NCBI GenBank assembly: GCA_028023455.1
Contig: JAQFVV010000283.1
Coordinates: 949,501 to 1,013,500 of the forward strand
Direction of reading: 5' to 3'
Length of the DNA stretch: 64,000 nucleotides
DNA from: Epiperipatus broadwayi
Taxonomy: Eukaryota; Onychophora; Udeonychophora; Euonychophora; Peripatidae
The notes beneath the pieces are model-generated. The model saw only the letters and a program-made list of their open reading frames with translations, did not search any database and was not told where the DNA came from. Positions 49,285 through 61,056 of this stretch are shown here, one piece after another. Positions within the stretch are counted from its first letter, which is position 1; every line of letters begins with the position of its first letter. The position numbers and the translations under genes were made by a program.

Positions 49285-52200
49285 TGTAACATAATTAAGG
49301 ATCGTTCAAAAGATATTACCATTCTGAGTTGAAAGGTAGTAGATCTTAAATAATCATAAATTCAAAAATATTGTTAAAAAATTATGAATCCAAAATATTC
49401 AGTATATTATAAGTAAATTAATGAAGACGATCAACTGGATCTAAATGTATTTAATAATTATGAAAAGATTCAAATATAAATATTTATTTATTTTATTTCA
49501 AAAAGCTTCCAATATCAATAATTATACGCAAATTATTAATAACAAGTATTATAACTCAGGTATACAGACAGTAGGTTTTATCCACTTTCATTTCTTGGTT
49601 TGATGTTAAGTGCATGTTTAAACAAATACTAAGTGAATATGGTCTAGCAGGGCGCCACTAGATTATCTGAATCTAGACACGGTTATATCTGATAACCTTT
49701 CACATGTACCGGGTTTGAATCCCTTCTTGGTACTTTATTTCTAATAAAAATGAGAGATCTTGCTTTTTGAGCCATATCATTATAAGCACTAATATTTAGG
49801 CAAAAGCAAAACATCTATAAACCAAAGTGGAGTATATTAGACATAAATCATTTCTCAGACCTTAACATAACAAATGTGTTTCAATATTTTTATAAGTTCA
49901 CTAGCTCAGATTATATATAACTAATTTAGGATGGCAATTCACTCATCCTTGCATGAAATAGATGACGGGATGTGGTGATAATAATACTAAGAGATCACTA
50001 AATATTATAAAATCAATATTTATTTATGGCCTTTAAACAGTTAAACAGCTCATTAATTAAAACGTTGATGACGATGATGATGATGATAATAATAATAATA
50101 ATGACAAGGGTTTCAACTACAGCTCTAGGACTAAGCCTAAACATAAAACTAAATTTTATAAAGAAATTCATAATTATTGCTTAATTTTAGCATATTTACT
50201 TATATCTTAAATAACTAATATTCAACCATTGATGATGATGAATAATCACACTTAACAAAGACTACACTTAATGAAATATATATGCCTCGTTTAATAAAAC
50301 AAACTAATATTTATTACTACATTTCTAACATATACATAAAAATTTCTAGATAAATATGAAAATTGACATGAATAATAATAATAATAATAATCGATTATAT
50401 ATCAATCCTCAATTAATTTCAAGTTCTTTCCCTTAAAATGTATTTTGTATTAAGTTGGACGTCACATTGACCATGCTTTTCACTCCATGAGAAAAATATT
50501 TCAAGAAAAAAAAAATATTATCTGCTCATTAGCACACATACTTTAAAAATCCAACATGTAAATAGAATGTAAAAGAAAATGTTAATAGAATTGAAAGAGC
50601 AAGTTTTAGAAACAAGTTTTAAATTATTTTCTCCCCCGCTCTTCTACCTCTGAAATGCTATACTTAACTTGAAACAAAATAATCTAATATTCTAATACTA
50701 CTCATTATTTCACATTCACTCGCAATTATACACATATAAAAATATTATTATGTATGTGCATGTTTTATCCCATAATAACAAAATATTATTTAAAACCAAA
50801 ATAATAATAACATATTAATTAAAACCAAAATCATAATACCATAAAAAAAAATTGTTTTACACATTAATATTTTTCATAACTGTAAAATTAATAAACAAAT
50901 AATTTTCATACATTCAAGATCATTTATGAAGCTCAAAGTTATTATTAGTAAGACATTCTTGTTTTTAATCGATCTGAATAGTCTTTAAAAGTTCTTTAAA
51001 TAAAATATACCACTTTATTGCTAAAATGTTTATTAAGACTCTGATATCATAAAGAAAATAGATATAAAAAGTCATATTACCGATCTTTTGTTTGTGGCGA
51101 ATCTCCAAGGGTTCAAACTTGTCTTGTATAATGTCTATATTTCTGCAGCTACCATTTCCGTTTTACGTGGAAACAATCTCTTTCTTGAGGTGTATAACTA
51201 TTTGATGATGATGACTCTATTGAGGTTATTTGCTTTAGTGGATAATTTGGAAATCATTATATTAATTTTTCTTCTCTTCCTGTCAAGCATTATTCTTTTA
51301 GTGGATGAAATACAGCGGTTGTTTTCACATTTATAAATTTTCTTGAGTTTAAAATCAGTTGTTGGAACAATTAATTGGACTTGATGATTAATATTTATCA
51401 GTAGATTAATTCATCTTTTATCGAATGCAGGTGAATGCTTTCTTCCTTCTATTAAAAACATCTTATTTCTCTGGTCAGTTGAAAGGTGTAGAATATTATT
51501 TTAGACACAACATCTTTTCTTTCCTATGTGATGTGCAGCTTCCTCCAGATGGTCCGGAAAAAAATGGGACATACATATAATTTTTCTAGCCAGCCATTTC
51601 TTATATTTTCAACATTCAATTTAATAGTTTAATAATCTGAATCATAATCACAAAAAAAAATAATAATTCCAGACAGCTTTTTATATCCAATTTTTAGCTA
51701 ACTTAACCAATCAGATTGCTATTTTTGGACAAATTCATTTTAATTAGATCTCTAATTTATTTTCAACTAAATTATTTTTCAACTGAAAAGTTTAATCCTT
51801 TTTCCAGACACTTTTGTTTAAAAAAAAATAGACTTAATCCTTATTTCCTTTCTTTTTTTTACATTTAGGTAACATTTCCAATCTTTGAGCTTCCTTCTTT
51901 AGATCTTAAGATAAGACAATTTCAAAATTAGAGCTCTCACCCATTATAAGCTCCCAAAGTGAAAAACAATCATTTACAAAAAAAAATTGCTACAAAGATA
52001 AATATCTGATTAAACCGATTTCCTCTTTCAACATAAAATTGTACAAAAAAAAATAATTTGACAGATTTAATCCTTCCTTTTCTTTCAATATTTAGTAAAT
52101 GTAAATTTCTGTATGTAATGTACACACATCCTTCATTCTTTCAAATCATTCATAAACTAACATTAAATAATATAATTGCTAGCTTAGTAATTATAACCCT

Positions 52201-52655
52201 ATTATTTAATTAAATCTGTAACTTTTAAATCCCAATTACAATTATAGAAAAGCAAAATAGAAGCATAGAATAAGACATTAAAATTGATCAAGCATAGGTT
52301 AGTTTTAAAGAAAGTTAAAATGTTGAATATTTGAAATATAAAACAATTAAATAGTTTACACATACATTGCCTATACGTATGCATTATAACTTTGCTTTTT
52401 AACAGAAAATTTAAATATTAAATAGTTTAAATGTGTGTATTACCTTTCTATCAACACACAAACAAATAAAGCATATAATTGTTGACCCACTCTCTTTCTG
52501 TCTAAAGCTTTTAGAACTGGACCTTGTAGGGTTTGAACTTGGATGCCCTACAGCTTCATTTATGATTATATAAAAATGTGATGATGATTTTTGGTTTACC
52601 TTTTCTACATGCACATTACTATAAATTTAGCTAGTGACTAAATTGTAATGGCACA
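49285..52655 (-). repeat. 3' LTR of the LARD-like element
   Basis: Begins TGTGCC on the minus strand at 52,655, directly after the polypurine tract, and ends GTTACA at 49,285. It is colinear with 56,007-59,245 except for 49,303-49,515, which is unlike the matching part of the other LTR. At 3,371 bp it is unusually long for an LTR. An antisense open frame (51,088-51,336) is shared with the other LTR and has no known family. Microsatellite tracts (gatgatgat, aataataat) differ slightly in copy number between the LTRs. Confidence 0.82.
49640..49735 (+). repeat. tRNA-like segment inside the 3' LTR
   Basis: tggtctagcagg (49,640-49,651) differs by one base from the A-box consensus TRGCNNAGYNGG, and ggtttgaatcc (49,712-49,722) by one base from the B box GGTTCGAATCC, about 60 nt apart. 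It is antisense to the LTR. It may be a captured SINE head or chance plus decay; the acceptor ends do not pair. Confidence 0.45.
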
Positions 52656-52672
52656 ACTTTCTCCCCCTTCGG
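52656..52672 (-). promoter_or_regulatory. Polypurine tract
   Basis: The minus strand reads GAAGGGGGAGAAAG immediately before the LTR start. It primes plus-strand DNA synthesis in LTR retrotransposons, and its position next to TGTGCC fixes the 3' LTR boundary. Confidence 0.8.
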
Positions 52673-52856
52673 ATAAAATCATCAGCACTTTTGTTTTAAC
52701 TATATTTAAAAAAAAAATCCTAACTAATAAAATACACTAATAATAATAAACACACTAATAATAAAATATATATAAAAAAAAAATTTCTAACTACTGGTAA
52801 ATATCATACTTTTCATTAGAAAACTAAATGTAATTTATTTGGAGATCTTTGCCAGG

Positions 52857-52985
52857 CTATTCTGCTGAAGTATAAGGGATCAAACTCCTAGCATTATAGG
52901 TTCCCTTATTCCCATCAAGAGCAGCAAGCATAAAGGCATTCTCTCCTATTTTCTTGGTAATTTGGAATGGCTTTTTCTTTTCAAA
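52857..52985 (-). pseudogene. Integrase C-terminal tail (Ty3/gypsy type)
   Basis: A 42-codon frame ends at a TAG. It contains KKPFQITKKIGENAFMLAAL and, after a short gap, YNARSLIPY. This is the GPY/F-like pattern at the end of gypsy integrases (PF.I..KIGENAY.L followed by LxPY). It is one frame away from the preceding minisatellite ORF, whose TGA lies at its start. Everything upstream of this tail in integrase has been lost. It identifies the parent as a Ty3/gypsy element. Confidence 0.7.
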
Positions 52986-53892
52986 TCATATTGTGGTCTG
53001 CATAAAATTGCACATGTACATCCAGTCCCTTTTTAATATTTCCATTTTTCATCTTGACTGGATATTTATAAAACATATCCGGAGGATTTATTTTATATAA
53101 CCTCCTCTTACAAACTCCATTTAGAAATATGGACTCTTGGTACCTTATGTAATATGCCTTGAAGTTTTTCAGAGAGATTGACTCTCTATACCATACATAC
53201 TTTATTTTTAAACTTTCTAGAAAGATTGACTCCCTGTACCATATATAAGGCACTTTGAAGTTTTCCAGAGAGATTGACTTTCTATACCAGATATCATTCA
53301 CGTTTAAATCTTCCAGAGAGATTGATTCTCTGGGCCATATACAATTTATTTTTAAATTTTCTAGAAAGGTTGACTCTTTGTACCATATATAAGGCACATT
53401 TAACTTTTCCAGAGCATTTAAATTTTTCAGAGAGATTGATTCTCTGTATGATACACACTGGACATTTACATTTTTCAGAGAGATAGATTCTCTGTACCAT
53501 ATATAATGGACATTTAAACTCTTCAGAGAGATTGACTCTCTGTACCAGATATAATTCATTACATCTTCCAAAGAGGTTGATTCTCTGTGCCATGTATAAT
53601 TTATTTTTAAACTCTCTAAAAAGGTTGACTCTTTGTACCAAATATAAGGCACATTTAACTCTTCCAGAGCATTTACATTTTTCAGAGAGATAGATTCTCT
53701 ATACCATATATAAGGTATCTCCAATCTATTTAAGAAGACAGATTTTTGAAACCACACATGCTGGTTAGTTACTAGATTGAGAACTACAGACTGTTGAAAC
53801 TTTTGTTCTCTTTCTAAAATAACTGGTTTCATCTCCCTTATTGCCTCTCTTAAATCAATCATCTTATTGGATGCATGAAGTTTTTCCTCCAA
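52981..53892 (-). CDS. 303-codon frame dominated by a 16-residue (48-bp) tandem repeat
   Basis: The unit is PYIWYRESISLKNLNV with variants (KESTFLESLKI, RKSISLENFKV, QESIFLNGV). About 12 units run from roughly residue 55 to 265; two junctions have a short extra segment (NALEELNV, NALEKLNV). Residues 1-50 (LREAIREMKPVILEREQKF...) look like an alpha-helical extension of the gag-like region. The last 35 residues (KINPPDMFYKYPVKM...) are not repetitive. The 48-bp period preserves frame, so expansion leaves it open; a second frame is open over part of the same array (53,294-53,641) for the same reason. It occupies the place of pol in the element. Whether it is translated is unknown; no enzymatic motif is visible. 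Confidence 0.55.
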   Translation of the reverse strand: MEEKLHASNKMIDLREAIREMKPVILEREQKFQQSVVLNLVTNQHVWFQKSVFLNRLEIPYIWYRESISLKNVNALEELNVPYIWYKESTFLESLKINYTWHRESTSLEDVMNYIWYRESISLKSLNVHYIWYRESISLKNVNVQCVSYRESISLKNLNALEKLNVPYIWYKESTFLENLKINCIWPRESISLEDLNVNDIWYRKSISLENFKVPYIWYRESIFLESLKIKYVWYRESISLKNFKAYYIRYQESIFLNGVCKRRLYKINPPDMFYKYPVKMKNGNIKKGLDVHVQFYADHNMI

Positions 53893-54016
53893 CTCTCATT
53901 TCCTTCTTTTCACTTCATAATCTATCCCAATCTGCTCTCTGTCCATTACCTCATGTATTCTTTTTATTGAGATATTAGGTTTTATGGCTACTATTGGCCT
54001 TTCCACTTCTTGGAAC

Positions 54017-54677
54017 TTATCCCCTATCAGTGTATATAACTGATTTACTATTATTTTCTCTATTATCAGTGGTCTGACTATCTTCTATTATACTTTCAGT
54101 AGTTTTCTCTATATGAGGTTCTTCGATCTCTGTTTCCCAGGCCATGATCATTTGGTTGTTGCTTTCAATAGAGTTATCTATTTTTGCTTTGAGATCTTCT
54201 TTCAAACTCTCTATATTGTGCTTACTATCTTCTCTTAAACTTTTATTATCTTCTTTTAAACTCTTAGTATCCTCTTTTAGACTTTCTATATTTTTCTCCA
54301 TCTTCTGTTCCAGATTCACCATCCTTTGCTTACTATCTTCTCTTAAACTTTCTACTGCAGTTCTGCTTACTATCTTCTCTTAGACTTTCTATATTTTCTA
54401 AATAACTGCCTCATCATTACATTTCATGTCTGATGAGTGCCATCTTTGCTATCTGAGTCTGGCCCACTTCTGGCTCCTCATCTACTTCCACACTTGAGGC
54501 CGTATTATTGCTACTAACATTAAAGGCATCTTCCTCTACTTCCTCTCTTTCCTCTTGTGTTTGTTTTAAGAAAATCTCCCCATCCTCTTCTTCAGTATGA
54601 AAACGATCACTGATTCCTGGTATTGGGGCACCTTCCTCTTCCATAACCTCTTCCATACTATAATTTAGTTCACTCAT
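54017..54677 (-). pseudogene. gag-like region: acidic N-terminus and coiled coil
   Basis: An 86-codon frame (54,677-54,417) starts MSELNYSMEEVMEEEGAPIP and is strongly acidic. After stops, a second frame continues as a Lys/Glu/Ser coiled coil with repeats of SLKED (VESLREDSKQ..., KSLKEDNKSLREDSK, NIESLKEDLKAKI; about 54,360-54,150) and then an acidic tail to 54,017. A 24-30-bp DNA repeat underlies the coiled coil, and the frame breaks sit inside it. Position right after the leader and composition suggest gag, but no zinc knuckle or capsid motif is visible. Confidence 0.5.
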
Positions 54678-55129
54678 GTTATAAAACTATATATATCCCA
54701 TCTGTACTTCCCTGACCATCAAAAATCCACACATCTTCTCCTTGTCTGACACCTATTCTGACCAACTGACTGATTTGATTTTCACCTTATTATGCATTAC
54801 AAATACAACAAAAAAAATTTTAATATCCTTATTTAATGAACTACACAACAATAATCTATATAGTGCATGTCTGTCTGTAATAGCCCAAATTATACATTCA
54901 TCCATTCTCCCAGAAATCTGACAGATATTGACAGTCCACAGAATGACTAGCAGTTCACAATCTTGAGATAAATAAAAGAATTCATTCACAGCACTATAAT
55001 CACACAATGCATCATGAGCACTCAGAAGATCATCCCAATTCGATCACTATTAACTACCACAACCCTTGATTGAATGAAGCAAACTCTGTTGCAATAAAAG
55101 ATGTATTTTAAGTCTTAGGGGCTAAAGTA

Positions 55130-55430
55130 GATAAACAATGCCTTGCTCTCTCTCTTGGAGTCTTATGTGGCAAGTATCAAGGAATGCCCTGCTTATTATA
55201 GATTACTGAAAACTAAGCCTTGCTCTCTGTCTTGGAGACTTATAGGCTGACATCATGGCAGAACTACTGTTAACTGCTTCATGATAACATAAGAATAACA
55301 TATAAACTTGATTGGAAAACTATGCCATGCTCTCTCTCTTGGAGACTTATAGGCTGGTATCATGGCAGGTCTGCTGTTAACTGCTTCATGATAAAATAAA
55401 GATAACATATAAATTGGGTTGGAGCAGTGA
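55130..55430. repeat. Leader tandem repeat, about 107-bp units
   Basis: Two good copies start near 55,217 and 55,324, with gctctct(g/c)tcttggagactt, ataggctg.tatcatggcag and ctgttaactgcttcatgata. A truncated, more diverged copy starts near 55,140. It lies in the untranslated leader between primer binding site and gag-like frame. Confidence 0.75.
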
Positions 55431-55986
55431 ATGGGTTTGATCATTCATAAGTTACACGAAATACACAGCATTCTCAAGGCAATGACAAAACTCTCCACCC
55501 ATCATCAAAACTGCAATCTAACCAACCAAACTCCAACGATCAACCATCCAATCAAACCTCTAAAATCATAGACTTTTTACAAAATGAACTCCCCAAACAC
55601 ACATGAGACTACTATTCCATAATTCATCACTATTACTATGCCTATCCTATCTGGCAATAAATCATTTTAATGTTCCACAAAAAAAAAATCTATTATTTAT
55701 TTCACCTTTGTCTTAAGTTGTGATATTCATCTCTATTTTCAAAATTGATAAAACAAAACTAAGCTGTTTTATGGCTGTACCCATTTTATCATCATCAATG
55801 AAAAATTAAATCATATTAAACATCATCATCTAAAATAAGACTGTTTGGCCAAGAAAATTTTGTAAGACAAAAAAAAAATTTTTACTGAAAAAAAAAAAAA
55901 ATTTACTAAAAAAATTTCTCTATTTTTAACCACACATCTCCTATCATTCTATAGACTCCCTTTTTCAGGTATATGGTAAAATATCA

Positions 55987-56005
55987 GGCCCCAGTTGGGT
56001 GTCCA
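55987..56005 (-). promoter_or_regulatory. Primer binding site, tRNA-Lys-like
   Basis: The minus strand reads TGGACACCCAACTGGGGCC one base after the LTR end. It matches the pattern TGG...CCCAAC(G)TGGGGC complementary to the 3' end of animal tRNA-Lys(CUU), with a few mismatches. It fixes the 5' LTR boundary and the orientation of the element. Confidence 0.75.
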
Positions 56006-56006
56006 T

Positions 56007-56944
56007 TGTAACATAATTAAAGGTCGTTCAAAGGAAATAAGTAAAGGGAGTTCCAAAGAAATATTATAGATTTCTCAAAATATAACAATATCAATAATTA
56101 TACGCAAATTATTAATAACAAGTATTATAACTAAGGTATACAGACAGTAGGTTTTATCCACTTTCATTTCTTGGTTTGATGTTAAGTGCATGTTTAAACA
56201 AATACTAAGTGAATATGGTCTAGCAGGGCGCCACTAGATTATCTGAATCTAGACACGGTTATATCTGATAACCTTTCACATGTACCGGGTTTGAATCCCT
56301 TCTTGGTACTTTATTTCTAATAAAAATGGGAGATTTTGCTTTTTGAGCCATATCACTATATGCACTAATATTTAGGTAAAAGTAAAACATCTATAAACCA
56401 AAGTGGAGTATATTAGACATAAATCATTTCTCAGATCTTAACATAACAAATGTGTTTCAATATTTTTATAAGTTTACTAGCTCAGATTATATATAACTAA
56501 TTTAGGATGGCAATTCACTCATCCTTGCATGAAATAGATGATGGGATGTGGTGATAATAATACTAAGAAATCACTAAATATTATAAAATCAATATTTATT
56601 TATGGCCTTTAAACAGTTAAACAGCTCATTAATTAAAACGTTGATGATGATGATGATGATGATAATAATAACAATAATGACAAGGGTTTCAACTACAGCT
56701 CTAGGACTAAGCCTAAACATAAAACTAAATTTTATAAAGAAATTCATAATTATTGCTTAATTTTAGCATATTTACTTATATCTTAAATAACTAATATTCA
56801 ACCATTGATGATGATGAATAATCACACTTAACAAAGACTACACTTAATGAAATATATACGCCTCGTTTAATAAAACAAACTAATATTTATTACTACATTT
56901 CTAACATATACATAAAAATTTCTAGATAAATATGAAAATTGACA

Positions 56945-56979
<35 letters not shown>

Positions 56980-59243
56980 TAATTGATTATATAACAATCC
57001 TCAGATTAATTTCAAGTTCTTCCCCCTTTCCCTTCAAATGTATTTTGTATTAAGTTGGACGTCACATTGACCATGATTTTCACTCCATGAGAAAAGTATT
57101 TCAAGAAAAAAAAAATATTATCTGCTCATTAGCACACATACTTTAAAAATCCAACATGTAAATAGAATGTAAAAGAAAATGTTAATAGAATTGAAAGAGC
57201 AAGTTTTAGAAACAAGTTTTAAATTATTTTCTCCCCCGCTCTTCTACCTCTGAAATGCTATACTTAACTTGAAACAAAATAATCTAATATTCTAATACTA
57301 CTCATTATTTCACATTCACTCGCAATTATACACATATAAAAATATTATTATGTATGTGCGTGTTTTATCCCATAATAACAAAATATTATTTAAAACCAAA
57401 ATAATAATAACATATTAGTTAAAACCAAAATCATAATACCATAAAAAAAATTGTTTTACACATTAATATTTTTCATAACTGTAAAATTAATAAACAAATA
57501 ATTTTCATACATTCAAGATCATTTATGAAGCTCAAAGTTATTATTAGTAAGACATTCTTGTTTTTAATCGATCTGAATAGTCTTTAAAAGTTCTTTAAAT
57601 AAAATATACCACTTTATTGCTAAAATGTTTATTAAGACTCTGATATCATAAAGAAAATAGATATAAAAAGTCATATTACCGATCTTTTGTTTGTGGCGAA
57701 TTTCCAAGGGTTCAAACTTGTCTTGTATAATGTCTATATTTCTGCAGCTACCATTTCCGTTTTACGTGGAAACAATCTCTTTCTTGAGGTGTATAACTAT
57801 TTGATGATGATGACTCTATTGAGGTTATTTGCTTTAGTGGACAATTTGGAAATCATTATATTAATTTTTCTTCTCTTCCTGTCAAGCATTATTCTTTTAG
57901 TGGATGAAATACAGCGGTTGTTTTCACATTTATAAATTTTCTTGAGTTTAAAATCAGTTGTTGGAACAATTAATTGGACTTGATGATTAATATTTATCAG
58001 TAGATTAATTCATCTTTTATCGAATGCAGGTGAATGCTTTCTTCCTTCTATTAAAAACATCTTATTTCTCTGGTCAGTTGAAAGGTGTAGAATATTATTT
58101 TAGACACAACATCTTTTCTTTCCTATGTGATGTGCAGCTTCCTCCAGATGGTCCGGAAAAAAATGGGACATACATATAATTTTTCTAGCCAGCCATTTCT
58201 TATATTTTCAACATTCAATTTAATAGTTTAATAATCTGAATCATAATCACAAAAAAAAATAATAATTCCAGACAGCTTTTTATATCCAATTTTTAGCTAA
58301 CTTAACCAATTAGATTGCTATTTTTGGACAAATTCATTTTAATTAGATCTCTAATTTATTTTCAACTAAATTATTTTTCAACTGAAAAGTTTAATCCTTT
58401 TTCCAGACACTTTTGTTTAAAAAAAAAATAGACTCAATCCTTATTTCCTTTCTTTTTTTACATTTAGGTAACATTTTCAATCTTTGAGCTTCCTTCTTTA
58501 GATCTTAAGATAAGACAATTTCAAAATTAGAGCTCTCACCCATTATAAGCTCCCAAAGTGAAAAACAATCATTTACAAAAAAAAAAATTGCTACAAAGAT
58601 AAATATCTGATTAAACCGATTTCCTCTTTCAACATAAAATTGTACAAAAAAAAATAATTTGACAGATTTAATCCTTCCTTTTCTTTCAATATTTAGTAAA
58701 TGTAAATTTCTGTATGTAATGTACACACATCCTTCATTCTTTCAAATCATTCATAAACTAACATTAAATAATATAATTGCTAGCTTAGTAATTATAACCC
58801 TATTATTTAATTAAATCTGTAACTTTTAAATCCCAATTACAATTATAGAAAAGCAAAATAGAAGCATAGAATAAGACATTAAAATTGATCAAGCATAGGT
58901 TAGTTTTAAAGAAAGTTAAAATGTTGAATATTTGAAATATAAAACAATTAAATAGTTTACACATACATTGCCTATACGTATGCATTATAACTTTGCTTTT
59001 TAACAGAAAATTTAAATATTAAATAGTTTAAATGTGTGTATTACCTTTCTATCAACACACAAACAAATAAAGCATATAATTGTTGACCCACTCTCTTTCT
59101 ATCTAAAGCTTTTAGAACTGGACCTTGTAGGGTTTGAACTTGGATGCCCTACAGCTTCATTTATGATTATATAAAAATGTGATGATGATTTTTGGTTTAC
59201 CTTTTCTACATGCACATTACTATAAATTTAGCTAGTGACTAAA

Positions 59244-59245
<2 letters not shown>
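56007..59245 (-). repeat. 5' LTR of the LARD-like element
   Basis: Near-identical to 49,516-52,644 over 56,087-59,245. Its inner end (56,028-56,086) is about 150 bp shorter than, and unlike, the other LTR. At its outer end the terminal TGTGCCATTAC present in the 3' LTR is missing and the sequence passes directly into (AT)n. An antisense open frame at 57,687-57,935 duplicates the one in the other LTR and is probably not a gene. Confidence 0.82.
56216..56311 (+). repeat. tRNA-like segment inside the 5' LTR
   Basis: Identical by eye to the segment at 49,640-49,735, with the same A-box- and B-box-like sequences. Confidence 0.45.

Positions 59246-59334
<89 letters not shown>
59246..59334. repeat. 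(AT)n microsatellite
   Basis: About 44 uninterrupted AT units abutting the 5' LTR. A short (AT)n at 49,272-49,283 lies on the other side of the element, so the insertion site was this microsatellite. Confidence 0.95.
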
Positions 59335-59336
<2 letters not shown>

Positions 59337-59399
59337 TCAGTTAATACAAAATTTAAAATATAAAATTAAATATATAAAGAATATGCATGAGAGAACAGC

Positions 59400-60720
59400 A
59401 CAGAACTAACTATAAATTCAGATGAATAATAATCATTCATCATCATAAATGACCAAAAATAAAAATAAATCAACAGTCAATCTTCTGATTGGATTTGAAA
59501 GTGGTTCATTATAGACCAGGTTAATTATTTAGCTCTTGCCAGCTTGGGGCAGATTATTTAAACAATAATAATTGGGATGCATATACTTAAAAGTGCTAAT
59601 TTATCAAAATATAATTAAAAAATAATGCTGGGGTAATAAAAACACCCTGATCATCATCAATTCTCTGACCACTTAGTATCATTAATGTACTGGCCAACTA
59701 TAAACAATTACTAATTAAATAAACTAGTGCATGTACTTTAAAGGATATCTCTTTGTGTTAATCCAGGGTCATCTGGATGTCCAAAAACATTAAATATAAA
59801 TCCCTTTTATATACCAGAGGTTATACATGGATTTCTACAATACAAACATATAGTATTCTAAAACTATTTTAGGTTTGAGTAAATTCACTGGAATAACTTT
59901 AACAATGAAATATAAATTTATTAATTAAAAACAAAATGAAATTAAGGTCTGCTGAGTATGCTATAAATATAAATTCAACATTCTGATTTTGATTAATACA
60001 AAAAAAGCTATCACAATTTAATGATGCATAAATAATGACTGTTTTCACATATATATGTGGTTACCCATGGAAATGTATTTGCACACTGATATTTCATTAG
60101 CTAAAAAAACTTATTAAACCATATATTTTCACAAGACAATTAATTCAAGGTTGAAAATATACATAAAATGCACATGTATGTGTGTATATAAAAATATAGA
60201 TAATTTGAATTAAAGTTACTAATTAGCTTATTTTTTTATGGTAAGTAAAAGTTTTTCTTTAAAATTCAGATCCTTATAGCCTCATTTTTAATATTAAAAA
60301 AACAGATCCTCAGAATTTTTCTCTCACTTTTTTATGAACAGCAATTGTAACAAATAATCTAGGCACAAATGTCATTTATTATTTTTCTTTCCTTATTCTA
60401 TTTTTATTTTTAGTTGACTAAAGTGATTTACTTTTAAAAAATTGTGATTTAAAAATTTGAACTGTCATTTTCAAAAAATTATTTAAAATATTGTTCTCAA
60501 TACATATAATATTCTACTCACCAGCCATAAGCTGGCTCCTTCAAAAACTGTATACTGGATTATTGTCATCTTCAGGAAAGGTATAATCCAGTAACTGTTG
60601 ACAAACTTACAGTCAACACCATTTAGTCTCGTAGACTTCAGGCATATAGCCAGTACACAATATATACAAGGACTAATGTACCACAGAAAATCTGGCCCTG
60701 GCCTCATGTGGATTAAACCT
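59400..60720. repeat. Family D long repeat (probable LTR), copy 2
   Basis: Colinear with 21,350-23,290, sharing atagaccagg, gtactggccaac, tcactggaataa, aaaatgaaattaaggtct and tactcaccag. It has a different set of insertions and deletions. The two copies are clearly old. Ends not resolved. The frame at 60,483-60,707 (minus) has no known family. Confidence 0.55.
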
Positions 60721-61056
60721 TCTCCATTGTATCACTAGCAGCAGTATCTGAATATTGTCTCTTGTCTTAGTTATAATTTCATAGTCATCATGCTAGCATA
60801 TCTGTAAAAACTCCATTTTTCCAACCTTTTTATTGTCAGGGTGGAAATTAAAAAAAGAGTAATTAAAGTACATTTTTTTACCTTGATTTTAAAAAATTAA
60901 TAACTTTTCAAATCACCTTAAATCCTTTCAACAACAACTTTGTGGGATTTTTATCAAAATATGTTATACAAGCTTTAATTTAAAAAATTTCTTAATATAA
61001 TCAAAATATATCATGGAATTTTATAATTACTAATATATCTATTGTAACATAAAAAC

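Larger units (their letters stand above)
49285..59245 (-). mobile_element. LARD-like Ty3/gypsy LTR retrotransposon, 9.96 kb
   Basis: Direct repeats of 3.2-3.4 kb bracket a 3.3-kb interior. On the minus strand the 5' LTR (59,245-56,007) is followed by a primer binding site, a gag-like region, a minisatellite ORF, an integrase tail and a polypurine tract, then the 3' LTR (52,655-49,285). Reverse transcriptase, RNase H, protease and most of integrase are absent, so it is non-autonomous. LTR identity is about 98% by eye over 3.1 kb, so insertion is recent compared with everything else in the window. Both outer flanks are (AT)n, which makes the target duplication unreadable but shows insertion into a microsatellite. 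Confidence 0.82.

Noticed and set aside
49643-49660. TGGCGCCC on the minus strand, identical to the start of a tRNA-Lys primer site
   Set aside because: It lies inside the LTR, not next to its end, and is part of the tRNA-like segment; the real primer site is at 55,987-56,005.
51088-51336. 82-codon frame present twice (also 57,687-57,935), apparently conserved
   Set aside because: Both copies lie in the two LTRs of one recent element and are antisense to it; identity reflects LTR duplication, not selection.
53274-53486. Plus-strand 70-codon frame and minus-strand 115-codon frame over the minisatellite
   Set aside because: Shadows of the 48-bp repeat, which keeps several frames open.
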